From positions 1-11,431 of the forward strand of contig CAKUXT010000048.1 of the NCBI GenBank assembly GCA_934700375.1: a stretch of 11,431 nucleotides of DNA. Direction: 5' to 3'. The notes beneath the pieces were generated by a model that had not been told where the DNA came from, did no database searches, and worked only from the letters and a program-made list of their open reading frames with translations. Shown here piece after piece: positions 1 through 6,766 of this stretch. Each line of letters starts with the position of its first letter. The stretch's first letter is position 1. Made by a program: the position numbers and the translations under genes. Source of the stretch: an uncultured Bacilli bacterium. GTDB lineage: Bacteria; Bacillota_I; Bacilli_A; RFN20; CAG-288.

Positions 1-663
1 TTTGATTTCAATAGGGAGGTTCAAGGAAGAAATGAAGTCATTACAATCAAGAATATATGCATATCCGTTCTCTGTTGTCTTTTCTTCGACTGTGTCTAAG
101 ATTCCTAAAGCGCCGTTCATGATTGTGGACATATCCAAGTTGCCAAAATCAGGAAGAGAAGGAACGTTGATGTTCAGTTTGGAAAGAATTCCGGTAAGAC
201 CGGCGATGGTATTAGGGGCAGAGAAAGCAAAAGACTTCTGAGCATAATCCATATAGAGCATATCCGTATCATAATAGACAGATAATTCTTCATTGATGTC
301 TCTATATTTGACGTTTAATGTGCCATTGAGCTTCAATGCAGACATGTCGCCACTTAAGACACCGGATAAATCGACATCCAGATTGCTTAAGTTAAGATAA
401 ATGTCATCGTTTCCAGTTGTGGACAAGACAATGGAAGCATTTTTTGCCTTTACTTCTTTTGTTGCCATCAACTTGTTGATCATCTTTGAAAAACCAGGCT
501 CTTCTTCAATCGGCGGAACAAAATCATCCTCGTCCGTATCATCCGGTTTAGAAGTGTTGGTATGACTGTTCTTATGGCTTAACTCTTGATAAAGATAGGA
601 ACCGACACCTGATATACTTAGTGTCAGTGCACTGATAAGAGGATATAAAATGATATGTTTCAT
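1..663 (-). CDS. Membrane-anchored hypothetical protein, C-terminus cut by the left edge
   Basis: I do not recognise this family. An open frame runs from ATG at 663 to base 1 (221 codons) without a stop, so the 3' end lies outside the window. A strong binding site (AAAGGAGAG) sits about 6 bases before the ATG. Residues about 4-24 (IILYPLISALTLSISGVGSY) form one hydrophobic segment with no lipobox cysteine. An acidic, Ser/Thr/Pro-rich linker follows (about 30-55, with DTDEDD and IEEE). The rest alternates short hydrophobic and polar stretches with many Asp, Asn and Leu, suggesting an extracellular beta-rich domain, loosely like LolA/LppX-type folds. The start lies 27 bases after the previous gene's stop, so the two are probably co-transcribed; both have the same plan of a single anchor plus an outside domain. 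Membrane anchoring is fairly sure; function is unknown. Confidence 0.8.
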   Translation of the reverse strand, partial: MKHIILYPLISALTLSISGVGSYLYQELSHKNSHTNTSKPDDTDEDDFVPPIEEEPGFSKMINKLMATKEVKAKNASIVLSTTGNDDIYLNLSNLDVDLSGVLSGDMSALKLNGTLNVKYRDINEELSVYYDTDMLYMDYAQKSFAFSAPNTIAGLTGILSKLNINVPSLPDFGNLDMSTIMNGALGILDTVEEKTTENGYAYILDCNDFISSLNLPIEIK

Positions 664-690
664 ATTCGCTCTCCTTTCATATTCGTAATA

Positions 691-1794
691 CTAATTCAAT
701 AATTCGTATCCGTTGAAGTCCTCGTTTATCCCAGGGACTTTGACGGACACGGATTTTCCATTGTTTTCTATCGTGTTGGATTCACTTGTGAAATAAACCT
801 GATTAAGGTCAGAGATTGCGTTTGTGACAAGACCGCCGGTGTTGACTCGGTATTCATCATGGAAGATGGAAGAGGAGAGATTCAGTTTGTCATCCAACTC
901 AAAGGTCAGTTTGCAGCTTGAGAACTGAGGACGTGCTTTTAAACGGCCGGTTGTCTTCATCTGAACCTGAACATAGGAGACTGCATAGTTGATGTTCAGA
1001 TCAAGCTCGATAGTGTATCCCTTCTCCGTTTTTTTGATATTTGCCTGTGTGACGGATTTCTTTGTCAGAGAATATCCGATGACACCGCTTCTCTTATGCT
1101 TTGTCTGATCTGTGGAGGCATCGTATTCATCCTTATTTAATGTGAGGAATGATTCAGGAATGGGCTGTTCATCGGAAACATCGCTTTTATCGACACAATA
1201 ATAGGTTCCATGGAGCAATTTTCCAAAGGATTGAATATATTGATCGTAAGTGTAGTTCTTGGATTCGATTCCATCCTTTTTCCAGTCATCTTCAGTCTTG
1301 CATTCATAGGCGAGAACACTGTTGTTGTTTTCGTCATAGTATCTATCAGCTGTGTTGACAATGGAGGAGGAAGATACTTTCTGGTTGAACGCCCCTTCAG
1401 GATAAGAATAGGTAGCACTCAATATGGATTGCTTTACACCAGCCGCAGCCTGAACGACACCATTGCCTAATGTCAGAGAATAGGGGGAAGAAGCATACAT
1501 ATCGCAGGAATAATTGATGATATCATAAGCAGAATCTTTGAAATCTTTTGCGAGAGTATTATCGGATAAAGATTTTTCGATTTTGGCCTTATCATAGGTT
1601 TTGTCTTTTTCGATGACGATATCCTGCTGTTCAGGATTGACACTGTTATATAAAACGTAACCACCGATTACACCGACACCGGCGGAAATAATGCTGACTA
1701 TGGTTGAAACGATAATCGTTGATTTTTTTGTTTTTTTCTTTGTCGTGGACTCTGTTTTCTTCTCAGAATCCTTCTTTTCTTTCTTTTCTTTCAT
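691..1794 (-). CDS. Single-pass membrane protein with Lys-rich N-terminus, unknown function
   Basis: 367 residues, family not recognised. Residues 1-25 are almost all Lys, Glu, Ser and Thr (a charged cytoplasmic tail). Residues about 26-50 (core STIIVSTIVSIISAGVGVIG) form one membrane helix. The remaining roughly 315 residues should lie outside the cell: they are rich in Ser, Tyr, Asn and Asp and contain alternating strand-like segments near the C-terminus (KGYTIELDLNINYAVSYVQV). The positive tail before the helix predicts an N-in, C-out topology. A near-consensus promoter lies at 1837-1865, yet no Shine-Dalgarno sequence is visible before the ATG. No other Met falls between this ATG and the helix, so the start is kept. 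The next gene begins 27 bases downstream and has the same architecture. Plausible roles are envelope sensing or wall-associated binding, but this is a guess. Confidence 0.85.
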   Translation of the reverse strand: MKEKKEKKDSEKKTESTTKKKTKKSTIIVSTIVSIISAGVGVIGGYVLYNSVNPEQQDIVIEKDKTYDKAKIEKSLSDNTLAKDFKDSAYDIINYSCDMYASSPYSLTLGNGVVQAAAGVKQSILSATYSYPEGAFNQKVSSSSIVNTADRYYDENNNSVLAYECKTEDDWKKDGIESKNYTYDQYIQSFGKLLHGTYYCVDKSDVSDEQPIPESFLTLNKDEYDASTDQTKHKRSGVIGYSLTKKSVTQANIKKTEKGYTIELDLNINYAVSYVQVQMKTTGRLKARPQFSSCKLTFELDDKLNLSSSIFHDEYRVNTGGLVTNAISDLNQVYFTSESNTIENNGKSVSVKVPGINEDFNGYELLN

Positions 1795-1810
1795 AATACA
1801 ATAAATAAAT

Positions 1811-1828
1811 AACGCAAAAAATGGCGTT
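1811..1828 (-). other. Small hairpin in the 5' leader of the 691-1794 gene
   Basis: AACGC and GCGTT pair across an 8-base loop, just after the predicted transcription start near 1830 and before the ATG at 1794. The leader has no visible ribosome binding site, so the hairpin might stabilise the 5' end or affect initiation. Only 5 bp, so confidence is low. Confidence 0.35.
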
Positions 1829-1836
1829 ACATACGT

Positions 1837-1865
1837 ATCATAACCTCTTTTTTTGGTTAGGTCAA
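1837..1865 (-). promoter_or_regulatory. Sigma-A-type promoter for the 691-1794 / 1-663 pair
   Basis: Reading the minus strand, TTGACC (-35, 1860-1865) and TATGAT (-10, 1837-1842) are separated by exactly 17 bases. Each box matches the housekeeping consensus at five of six positions. It lies between the terminator of the upstream gene and the ATG at 1794, giving a leader of about 35 bases. This is one of the two best promoters in the window. Confidence 0.8.
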
Positions 1866-1893
1866 TTGTTATTCGACAAAACTATTTTCCACG

Positions 1894-1924
1894 AAAAAAG
1901 CAATGATTAGTCAAAATCATTGCT
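1894..1924 (-). terminator. Rho-independent terminator after the two-helix membrane protein gene
   Basis: A perfect 10-bp stem (AGCAATGATT with AATCATTGCT) encloses a 6-base loop. On the minus strand it is followed by a run of six T. It lies 13 bases after the stop at 1938 and separates the 1938-3186 pair from the downstream envelope pair. Confidence 0.9.
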
Positions 1925-1937
1925 ATAAAGACATTAT

Positions 1938-2297
1938 TTACTTGTCGGATTCCATCAAGATACGCATACGCTCTTCGTATCTTCTTCTCTTGTTTTCTTC
2001 CTGTACAGTCTTGTTTGTGTAATAGAAGATGACGATGAGAAGGCCGATCATGGCGATGATCATCACAAGAGTTCCCCAGAGTCTGAAATCCATAACGCCA
2101 TCCATCTTGAAGAAGGTGGCGAATTTCTTCTGGAGTTCATAAAGGGGATTTGTGCTCAGCTTTCCGACGTTATATGCACAGACACCTAAGACTGCAAAGA
2201 CCAGTCCAGTGATCCAGAACGCACCTAAGATGCTATACCAAACAATTTCACCGGTGAATAATTTTCTCGGTGCCTTTTTTGCTTTCTGTTCTTCCAT
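1938..2297 (-). CDS. Small two-helix membrane protein, unknown function
   Basis: 119 residues, family not recognised. A basic N-terminal tail (EEQKAKKAPRK) precedes a long hydrophobic helix at about 17-45 (IVWYSILGAFWITGLVFAVL). A short loop follows, then a second helix at about 70-93 (WGTLVMIIAMIGLLIVIFYY). The C-terminal 25 residues are highly charged (VQEENKRRRYEERMRILMES) and probably form a cytoplasmic helix or coiled coil. Both ends should face the cytoplasm. The ATG is one base after the stop of the 2299-3186 gene, and GGAG lies about 11 bases upstream inside that gene, so translation is probably coupled and the two products may interact. A strong terminator follows. Expression and topology look reliable; the role is unknown. 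Confidence 0.85.
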   Translation of the reverse strand: MEEQKAKKAPRKLFTGEIVWYSILGAFWITGLVFAVLGVCAYNVGKLSTNPLYELQKKFATFFKMDGVMDFRLWGTLVMIIAMIGLLIVIFYYTNKTVQEENKRRRYEERMRILMESDK

Positions 2298-2298
2298 T

Positions 2299-3186
2299 TT
2301 AGTTTTCTCCGTTTTCAGCTGCTTTCATTTTCTGACCGATATCAGCAAACTTCTTGTTAAGGTCATTCTGAGTAGCATTTAATATCTTATCAAAATAGGA
2401 GGCGAAAAGCTGGAAATATTTCTGAGGATCGGTTGTCTGTTTCTTTCCTGTGAAGATTTCGCAATCGGAATAGACGGCTTCTCTTGCGAAACGGAATTCC
2501 TCATCGTTCTCGCCATAGGAATTCAAGACGGCAACCATATCCTGGTTCAACTGGTGGAATTCATTTTCAAGCATACGGAAGGAAGGATCGTTTCTAGGAT
2601 CGAATTCAGGATCCTTGTGGGGATCGATTCCGTTGTGTTCTTTGGAGTAGGACTGAGCATAGGTGTTGGCGTTGTTGTTCAGTTCAAGGAACTTATCGGC
2701 GATAAGCATGCAAGAAATCTTTCCGGCAAAGGCGTGGAAGAAGCGGATGTCTTCATTGATGAGATCTTCGAAGTCGCTATCCAATTTGCCGTTTTCTTTC
2801 AAAGACTTCTTGGCAGCGAGCATAAAGGCTTCCAAAAGACCGCGCATTTTGACGATGGTAGAGAACAGCTCGATGATCAAAGACTGTTCGACATTGACCT
2901 TGTTGTCAATGGTCAGAGTGACGATTCTGCCAGGATTTCCATAGACATCTTCGATGAAATACTGCATATCCTCTTTGAGAGTCTTTCCGGCTTCGCCGTT
3001 GTTATCGCAGTTCAACGCAAAAGGAGAGCCTTCTTGTGTCAATGCGACTAAAGCATCATAACGGGATTTTCTTTCCGCAGGATCGAATCCTGCAGCATTT
3101 CTCGGCTGAAGGCAATACCATAAAGTAGATTCGACTATACGAGCTATAGTGACGATAGTCATTACATTTCTTTCTTCATCGTTCAT
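2299..3186 (-). CDS. Soluble, probably helical hypothetical protein
   Basis: 295 residues from the ATG at 3186, family not recognised. I chose this start over an in-frame GTG at 3213 because GTGAGGT lies about 7 bases before the ATG and a -10 box at 3229-3234 puts transcription start near 3222, which would leave the GTG almost no leader. There is no signal peptide or membrane helix. The sequence is rich in Glu, Lys, Asp, Leu and Phe and looks alpha-helical throughout. A Pro/Asp-rich segment (GIDPHKDPEFDPRNDPSF, about residues 195-212) looks like a flexible linker or a metal-binding loop dividing a larger N-terminal region from a C-terminal helical region. It forms a two-gene operon with the small membrane protein directly downstream, so a membrane-associated complex is plausible. 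No enzymatic motif is visible. Confidence 0.85.
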   Translation of the reverse strand: MNDEERNVMTIVTIARIVESTLWYCLQPRNAAGFDPAERKSRYDALVALTQEGSPFALNCDNNGEAGKTLKEDMQYFIEDVYGNPGRIVTLTIDNKVNVEQSLIIELFSTIVKMRGLLEAFMLAAKKSLKENGKLDSDFEDLINEDIRFFHAFAGKISCMLIADKFLELNNNANTYAQSYSKEHNGIDPHKDPEFDPRNDPSFRMLENEFHQLNQDMVAVLNSYGENDEEFRFAREAVYSDCEIFTGKKQTTDPQKYFQLFASYFDKILNATQNDLNKKFADIGQKMKAAENGEN

Positions 3187-3228
3187 GTTTGTAACCTCAC
3201 TTAAAAATAGCACACAAAGCTAAACAAT

Positions 3229-3257
3229 ATTATAAACAAAATAAGATGACATTTAAA
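3229..3257 (-). promoter_or_regulatory. Probable promoter for the 1938-3186 operon
   Basis: On the minus strand TATAAT (3229-3234) is a perfect -10 box. TTTAAA (3252-3257) sits 17 bases upstream and matches four of six -35 positions. It lies in the AT-rich gap after the hpf terminator and predicts a leader of about 36 bases before the ATG at 3186. Confidence 0.65.
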
Positions 3258-3262
3258 TAGGC

Positions 3263-3296
3263 AAAACAAAAAAGGAAGCGGCAATGCCGCCTCCTT
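3263..3296 (-). terminator. Rho-independent terminator of hpf
   Basis: On the minus strand an 11-bp stem (3272-3282 with 3286-3296, one G-T pair) closes a 3-base loop and is followed by a T-rich run (3263-3271). It starts about 12 bases after the hpf stop codon and isolates hpf from the downstream operon. Confidence 0.9.
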
Positions 3297-3308
3297 GTGG
3301 AAAAACGA

Positions 3309-3845
3309 TTATTGATCAATCTCGATAAGGCCGTAAGTTCCGTCATTTCTTTCATAGATGACATTGACCAAATCGGTTGAAGAATCGAGATAGATGAAGA
3401 ACTGATGTCCTAAGGCATCCATTCTGGTGAGGGCTTCATCCAAGTCCATCGGTGCAAGGGATAATTTTTTCTTTTTTACGATTTCCGCGGCATCTTCTTC
3501 TTCGGAAATGTCATCCATGATGAGATTCTCAGATAAGGAATGCGTCTTATGTGCCTTCTTCCATTGGGTCTTCATCTTTCTCATTTGGCCATTGAGCTTT
3601 TCGACCAAGAGATCGAGTGCGTTGTAGAAGTCATCAGCGATGACTTTGGCTCTCAGGTCGACGCCGGTTGTAGAAAGTGAGACTTCAACGGCTTTGTTGT
3701 GGTTGGGGAGAATTGCGATTGTAACGACACAGTGGACTTCAGAAGTAGTACGGAATAACGAATCGAACTTTGCCAACTTCTCTTCGACTGCCTTCTTCAT
3801 TGATGCGGTGATGTTTACGTCTTTGGATACATAAGTGATTTTCAT
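3309..3845 (-). CDS. hpf: Long-form ribosome hibernation promoting factor HPF
   Basis: 178 residues from the ATG at 3845. The N-terminal domain (about 1-100, starting MKITYVSKDVNITASMKKAV) matches the HPF/RaiA family, a small basic beta-alpha fold that binds the 30S decoding region. A charged linker (about 105-125, DDISEEEDAAEIVKKKK) leads to the C-terminal domain (about 126-178, with PMDLDEALTRMDALGHQFF and YERNDGTYGLIEID). That domain defines the long form and makes HPF dimerise, pairing 70S ribosomes into inactive 100S particles in slow growth or stationary phase. The length fits the family. I preferred this ATG to one eight codons upstream because AAAGGAG lies 8 bases before it and the -10 box predicts transcription start near the upstream ATG. 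It has its own terminator and so is probably expressed alone. Confidence 0.95.
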   Translation of the reverse strand: MKITYVSKDVNITASMKKAVEEKLAKFDSLFRTTSEVHCVVTIAILPNHNKAVEVSLSTTGVDLRAKVIADDFYNALDLLVEKLNGQMRKMKTQWKKAHKTHSLSENLIMDDISEEEDAAEIVKKKKLSLAPMDLDEALTRMDALGHQFFIYLDSSTDLVNVIYERNDGTYGLIEIDQ

Positions 3846-3873
3846 AGTAGCTGGCTCCTTTCTATCCATCTAT

Positions 3874-3907
3874 ATTATAACCGCTTTCTAATCGGAAATA
3901 AACCGAT
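3874..3907 (-). promoter_or_regulatory. hpf promoter with overlapping inverted repeat
   Basis: TATAAT on the minus strand (3874-3879) is a perfect -10 box. The -35 region (TTTATT, 3897-3902, 17 bases away) is poor. An inverted repeat ATCGG-N7-CCGAT (3891-3907) spans that weak -35 region, which could be an operator. hpf is growth-phase or stress controlled in many Bacillota, so regulation here is plausible, but no regulator can be named. Confidence 0.5.
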
Positions 3908-3958
3908 AACCGCTACTATTTTTCAAAAAATGCACCATTGAGAATGTAAGCGTTTTCT

Positions 3959-5464
3959 TCACTGAGCTTTCTTTTCGATTTCTTCAGTGAGATACCAATT
4001 CTTTTTGTCGATGATTTTGATCATTCCGACTTCAGTATCCTTTAATACTTCTCCACCTTCCTCAGAGTAGAATCGAATGAGATCCAACGCATCCTGAGAG
4101 ATGAATTCTCCCGGAATGACAAGCGGGATTCCTGGAGGATATGCCATGATTGTTTCGGCCGATACCTCACCTAAGCAATTGCTTAGCGGAATAATGAGAT
4201 GAGGGGCGTCGTATGCCTCTCGTGGAGGGACACAGGTCTTCGGGAAAGAATAGTTGAAATCAGGTATCGATTTGATCGGCGAGCGTTCCACTTCATCTGA
4301 AAGCTTCTCAAAACCGGCGATCAGATTGTCAATATGGGCCTTTGTTGTTCCAGGTCCAATGATTGCAAGGACAACAGAAACTTCACCTAATTCCAACTGA
4401 ATATTGCATTCTTTTCTGATCAGTTTATAGACTTCATAGCCATACATGCCAAGACCGCGAACGTCAATGACAAGTTTTGTGGGATCAATCTGATAGATTC
4501 CGTCATTGTCGTGCTGGCTCACATATTCTTCTCCATAGACATGGATGCCTTTGATTCTGTTCAGCTTTTCGCGGGCATAGGAGGCTAATTCCAGATTGGC
4601 ATCAAAAATTTCATTTCCGTGCAAAGCCATTTCTTTTCTGGCAGCATCAAGCGAAGCGATAAGGATATGATAAGGGGACGTGGAAGAGAACATAGCAAAA
4701 GCACGCTTCACTTCTGAAAAGCTGACTCTGTCACCTTGTGTCAAAATCAAAGAAGTCTGCGTCAAAGAACCAGAGTTCTTATGCATACTCATCGCTGTGA
4801 TATCAGCGCCTGCATCCATTGCGGATACAGGAAGCTTGTCGGAAAAATAGAAATTCGAGCCGTGCGCTTCGTCACAGATGACAATCATGTTGCGCTTATG
4901 AGCTTCTATAACAATGCTTCTCAGATCAGAAACAACGCCAAAGTAAGTCGGATTGATGACGAAGACGGCTTTTGCTGTCGGGTTTTCATCCATGGCGCGG
5001 ACATAATCTTCTGTTCTCACTCCACAGGCAACACCGAGTTTATCGTCGATGACAGGGGAGACAAAGATCGGAATGGCTCCTGAAATGATCAAAGCGTTGA
5101 CAACAGACTTATGAACATTTCTTGGCATGATGATTTTGTCTTTGACGTTCAGACAGGACATGATCATTGTCAGAATTCCGCCTGTTGTTCCGTTCACAGA
5201 GAACAGGCAATGATCGGCGTGACACGCCTTTGCGGCCAAATCCTCGGCCTGTTTGATGACACCGGTAGAATTATATAGATTATCCAATCCTAAAGGCGCA
5301 TTGGCATCATATGTGGAAAATTCTTCACAGATTCGTCTAGATAAGTCAGTTTTAAAAGAACCGAGTTTGTGACCTGGGACATCAAACGGAGTAGGATTGG
5401 AAGAAATATAATCAATCAATGCATCCAAAAACGGAGTGGCATTTTGATTCTCGTTGTTGTTCAT
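3959..5464 (-). CDS. speA: PLP-dependent Orn/Lys/Arg decarboxylase (SpeA-like, short form)
   Basis: 501 residues, the size of the Bacillus-type short decarboxylases that lack the N-terminal wing domain of the E. coli inducible enzymes. Family marks in order: DVPGHKLG near residues 28-35; the phosphate-binding loop NGTTGG (91-96); the cofactor-stacking His in RNVHKS (His118); Asp198 in CDEAHGSNF, which should contact the pyridine nitrogen; and Lys229 in SMHKNSGSLTQTS, the expected PLP Schiff-base lysine. The C-terminal domain has the typical AYPPGIPLVIPGE segment. It would decarboxylate arginine, lysine or ornithine in the cytoplasm, feeding polyamine synthesis (agmatine, cadaverine or putrescine); substrate cannot be read from sequence, and arginine is favoured by family resemblance. 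The ATG overlaps the stop of the upstream TSCPD gene (ATGA) and has only a weak binding site, suggesting translational coupling. No clear terminator is seen before hpf. Confidence 0.93.
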   Translation of the reverse strand: MNNNENQNATPFLDALIDYISSNPTPFDVPGHKLGSFKTDLSRRICEEFSTYDANAPLGLDNLYNSTGVIKQAEDLAAKACHADHCLFSVNGTTGGILTMIMSCLNVKDKIIMPRNVHKSVVNALIISGAIPIFVSPVIDDKLGVACGVRTEDYVRAMDENPTAKAVFVINPTYFGVVSDLRSIVIEAHKRNMIVICDEAHGSNFYFSDKLPVSAMDAGADITAMSMHKNSGSLTQTSLILTQGDRVSFSEVKRAFAMFSSTSPYHILIASLDAARKEMALHGNEIFDANLELASYAREKLNRIKGIHVYGEEYVSQHDNDGIYQIDPTKLVIDVRGLGMYGYEVYKLIRKECNIQLELGEVSVVLAIIGPGTTKAHIDNLIAGFEKLSDEVERSPIKSIPDFNYSFPKTCVPPREAYDAPHLIIPLSNCLGEVSAETIMAYPPGIPLVIPGEFISQDALDLIRFYSEEGGEVLKDTEVGMIKIIDKKNWYLTEEIEKKAQ

Positions 5465-5718
5465 GTTTTACTTACTGGATAAATAGGCTTCCAAAGCCTT
5501 GGACAACTGATCCGGGCAGGAGGTGGGCGAACGCCGCTCAGCTTGTCTGCGACTTCTTTGGCATCCATTCCTATAATCAGTTTTCTGATACCGGCTAAAT
5601 TGCCAGGGCAACCGCCTTTGACGGCAAAGTCGACAATCTTATTAGTATCTTCGTCTACTTTGATAGTCATGAGCGAAGAACATGTTCCATGTGGTTCGTA
5701 AGTGAATTCTTTAATCAT
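5461..5718 (-). CDS. TSCPD-domain protein with apparent frameshift near the C-terminus
   Basis: The first roughly 60 residues from the ATG at 5718 (MIKEFTYEPHGTCSS, then GGCPGNLAGIRKLIIGMDAK) match the small TSCPD family (about 80-90 residues), whose role is unknown but whose conserved cysteines suggest metal or cofactor binding. This start has AAGGAG 9 bases upstream and replaces a longer frame starting at 5757. After DKLSGV the current frame reads RPPPARISCPRLW, but the frame shifted by one base reads PTSCPDQLSKALEAYLSSK and stops at 5468. That is the expected family C-terminus. The usual CG-R residues before PTSCPD are missing, so about 13 bases seem deleted near 5524-5530. As written, the gene ends TGA at 5461, overlapping the speA ATG; repaired, it would end three bases before speA. 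It is either a real mutation or an assembly error. Confidence 0.8.
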   Translation of the reverse strand: MIKEFTYEPHGTCSSLMTIKVDEDTNKIVDFAVKGGCPGNLAGIRKLIIGMDAKEVADKLSGVRPPPARISCPRLWKPIYPVSKT

Positions 5719-5775
5719 AGAAAGCAGCTCCTTATTAAAACGTAATAAATATATCATAAAAATATATATGTGAAT

Positions 5776-5798
5776 AAAAAAGGTAGCATTTAGCTACC
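5776..5798 (-). terminator. Terminator that contains the stop codon of the phospholipase-like gene
   Basis: On the minus strand GGTAGC-TAAAT-GCTACC is followed by six T. The 6-bp stem is perfect. The upstream arm encodes the final Gly-Ser of the preceding gene and the loop holds its TAA stop, so translation and termination signals overlap. Confidence 0.85.
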
Positions 5799-6746
5799 AA
5801 TTTTTTTGAATTTTCTGACGGCATTAGGCTCGGCACCATAATAATCTCTTCCATCGATGTATTTTTCGATGGTGGAATAATTGAATCCTGATTTCAGAAT
5901 ATCGTTATAGCATGCTTCCAATAGCTCAAAGGCTCTTGTATGCATTTCCAAGAAAGAATCGTTATGTTTTTCGCCTGTGCATGGATCAAGCCATATGTTC
6001 TTATCGAGGTTTAAGGTCGAAGCATCGGGCGCTATAGGATTATGCATAGCAGAAAGGCCGATGTTTTTGCCAAGAATCTTAGCCTTGAAAGCGCCGTGGT
6101 GATTCATGGATTTCAGCAGATGTTTCATATTGTTGATCGCATTAGAATACATATGCTTAGGCAGACGGCAGCCGAACATTTTTTCCAAAACAGGAACGAG
6201 ATTCCAATCGATGATTTCAAGATTGCGTTTATTGTCAGGTATGATATCCTGAGGATTGGTCAAAAAGTGAGTGATGGAATACTTTTGTGCCAAAGAGCAA
6301 TCGATATTCGTTTCGAAAAAGGCGTGATCGAAATGATAATGTGATGTGATGCGACCATTATCATCAAAGCCAGATTCATACAGAATATAGGGGTGGGCTT
6401 CACGATCTAAGAAATAATGGGCAAGCTGACCGAATATGAACGCTTCGAATTTCTGTTTTTCTTTTACATTATCAAGTCCGTACGTGGACTCAACCAACAA
6501 CTTGAAAAACTGTTTTCCGTTTGTTTTATGCAGTTTGTTCCCGATTTTCTTCAAAGCAGTGGGAAGATGAAGACCTTTGAAAGGCAAAATTCCCATATAA
6601 AACAAGGGATCAGGACCCAATGATCCTAAAACGAGCAAATCATAATTTCCTTTGACAAACGAATCAATGCTATCTAAATGGCCCAATTCGTTTTCGTGGT
6701 TGTAAAATCTTTTTACAATCAGGGAATGAGCAAGTAGATTAGGCAT
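5790..6746 (-). CDS. Zinc-dependent phospholipase C-family protein
   Basis: 318 residues. It matches the zinc-dependent phospholipase C / S1-P1 nuclease-like helical family found widely in Clostridia and relatives. Supporting marks are MPNLLAHSLIVKRFY at the N-terminus, LGSLGPDPLFYMGILP (about 41-56), FGQLAHYFLDREAHPYI (about 105-121) and SHYHFDHAFFET (about 134-145). These supply the His and Asp residues expected to bind zinc. There is no signal peptide, so unlike the secreted clostridial toxin relatives this protein should be cytoplasmic and its true substrate is uncertain; phospholipid head groups or other phosphoesters are possible. AAAGGTGAG lies about 6 bases before the ATG. The gene follows pduL with a 20-base gap, so they form an operon, ended by the terminator that overlaps this stop codon. 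Family assignment is good, activity is inferred. Confidence 0.85.
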   Translation of the reverse strand: MPNLLAHSLIVKRFYNHENELGHLDSIDSFVKGNYDLLVLGSLGPDPLFYMGILPFKGLHLPTALKKIGNKLHKTNGKQFFKLLVESTYGLDNVKEKQKFEAFIFGQLAHYFLDREAHPYILYESGFDDNGRITSHYHFDHAFFETNIDCSLAQKYSITHFLTNPQDIIPDNKRNLEIIDWNLVPVLEKMFGCRLPKHMYSNAINNMKHLLKSMNHHGAFKAKILGKNIGLSAMHNPIAPDASTLNLDKNIWLDPCTGEKHNDSFLEMHTRAFELLEACYNDILKSGFNYSTIEKYIDGRDYYGAEPNAVRKFKKIGS

Positions 6747-6766
6747 GATGACTCACCTTTAAGATT

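Noticed and set aside
2554..3051. A 165-codon plus-strand frame opposite the helical hypothetical gene
   Set aside because: It is a shadow of a well-supported minus-strand gene with promoter, binding site and coupling to the next gene; the plus-strand frame has no such signals.
3187..3213. Upstream GTG start for the 2299-3186 gene
   Set aside because: It would lie only about 9 bases after the predicted transcription start and has no binding site, while ATG 3186 has GTGAGGT at good spacing.
5719..5757. Upstream ATG for the TSCPD gene
   Set aside because: The extra 13 residues are not family-like and the internal ATG at 5718 has AAGGAG at 9 bases.
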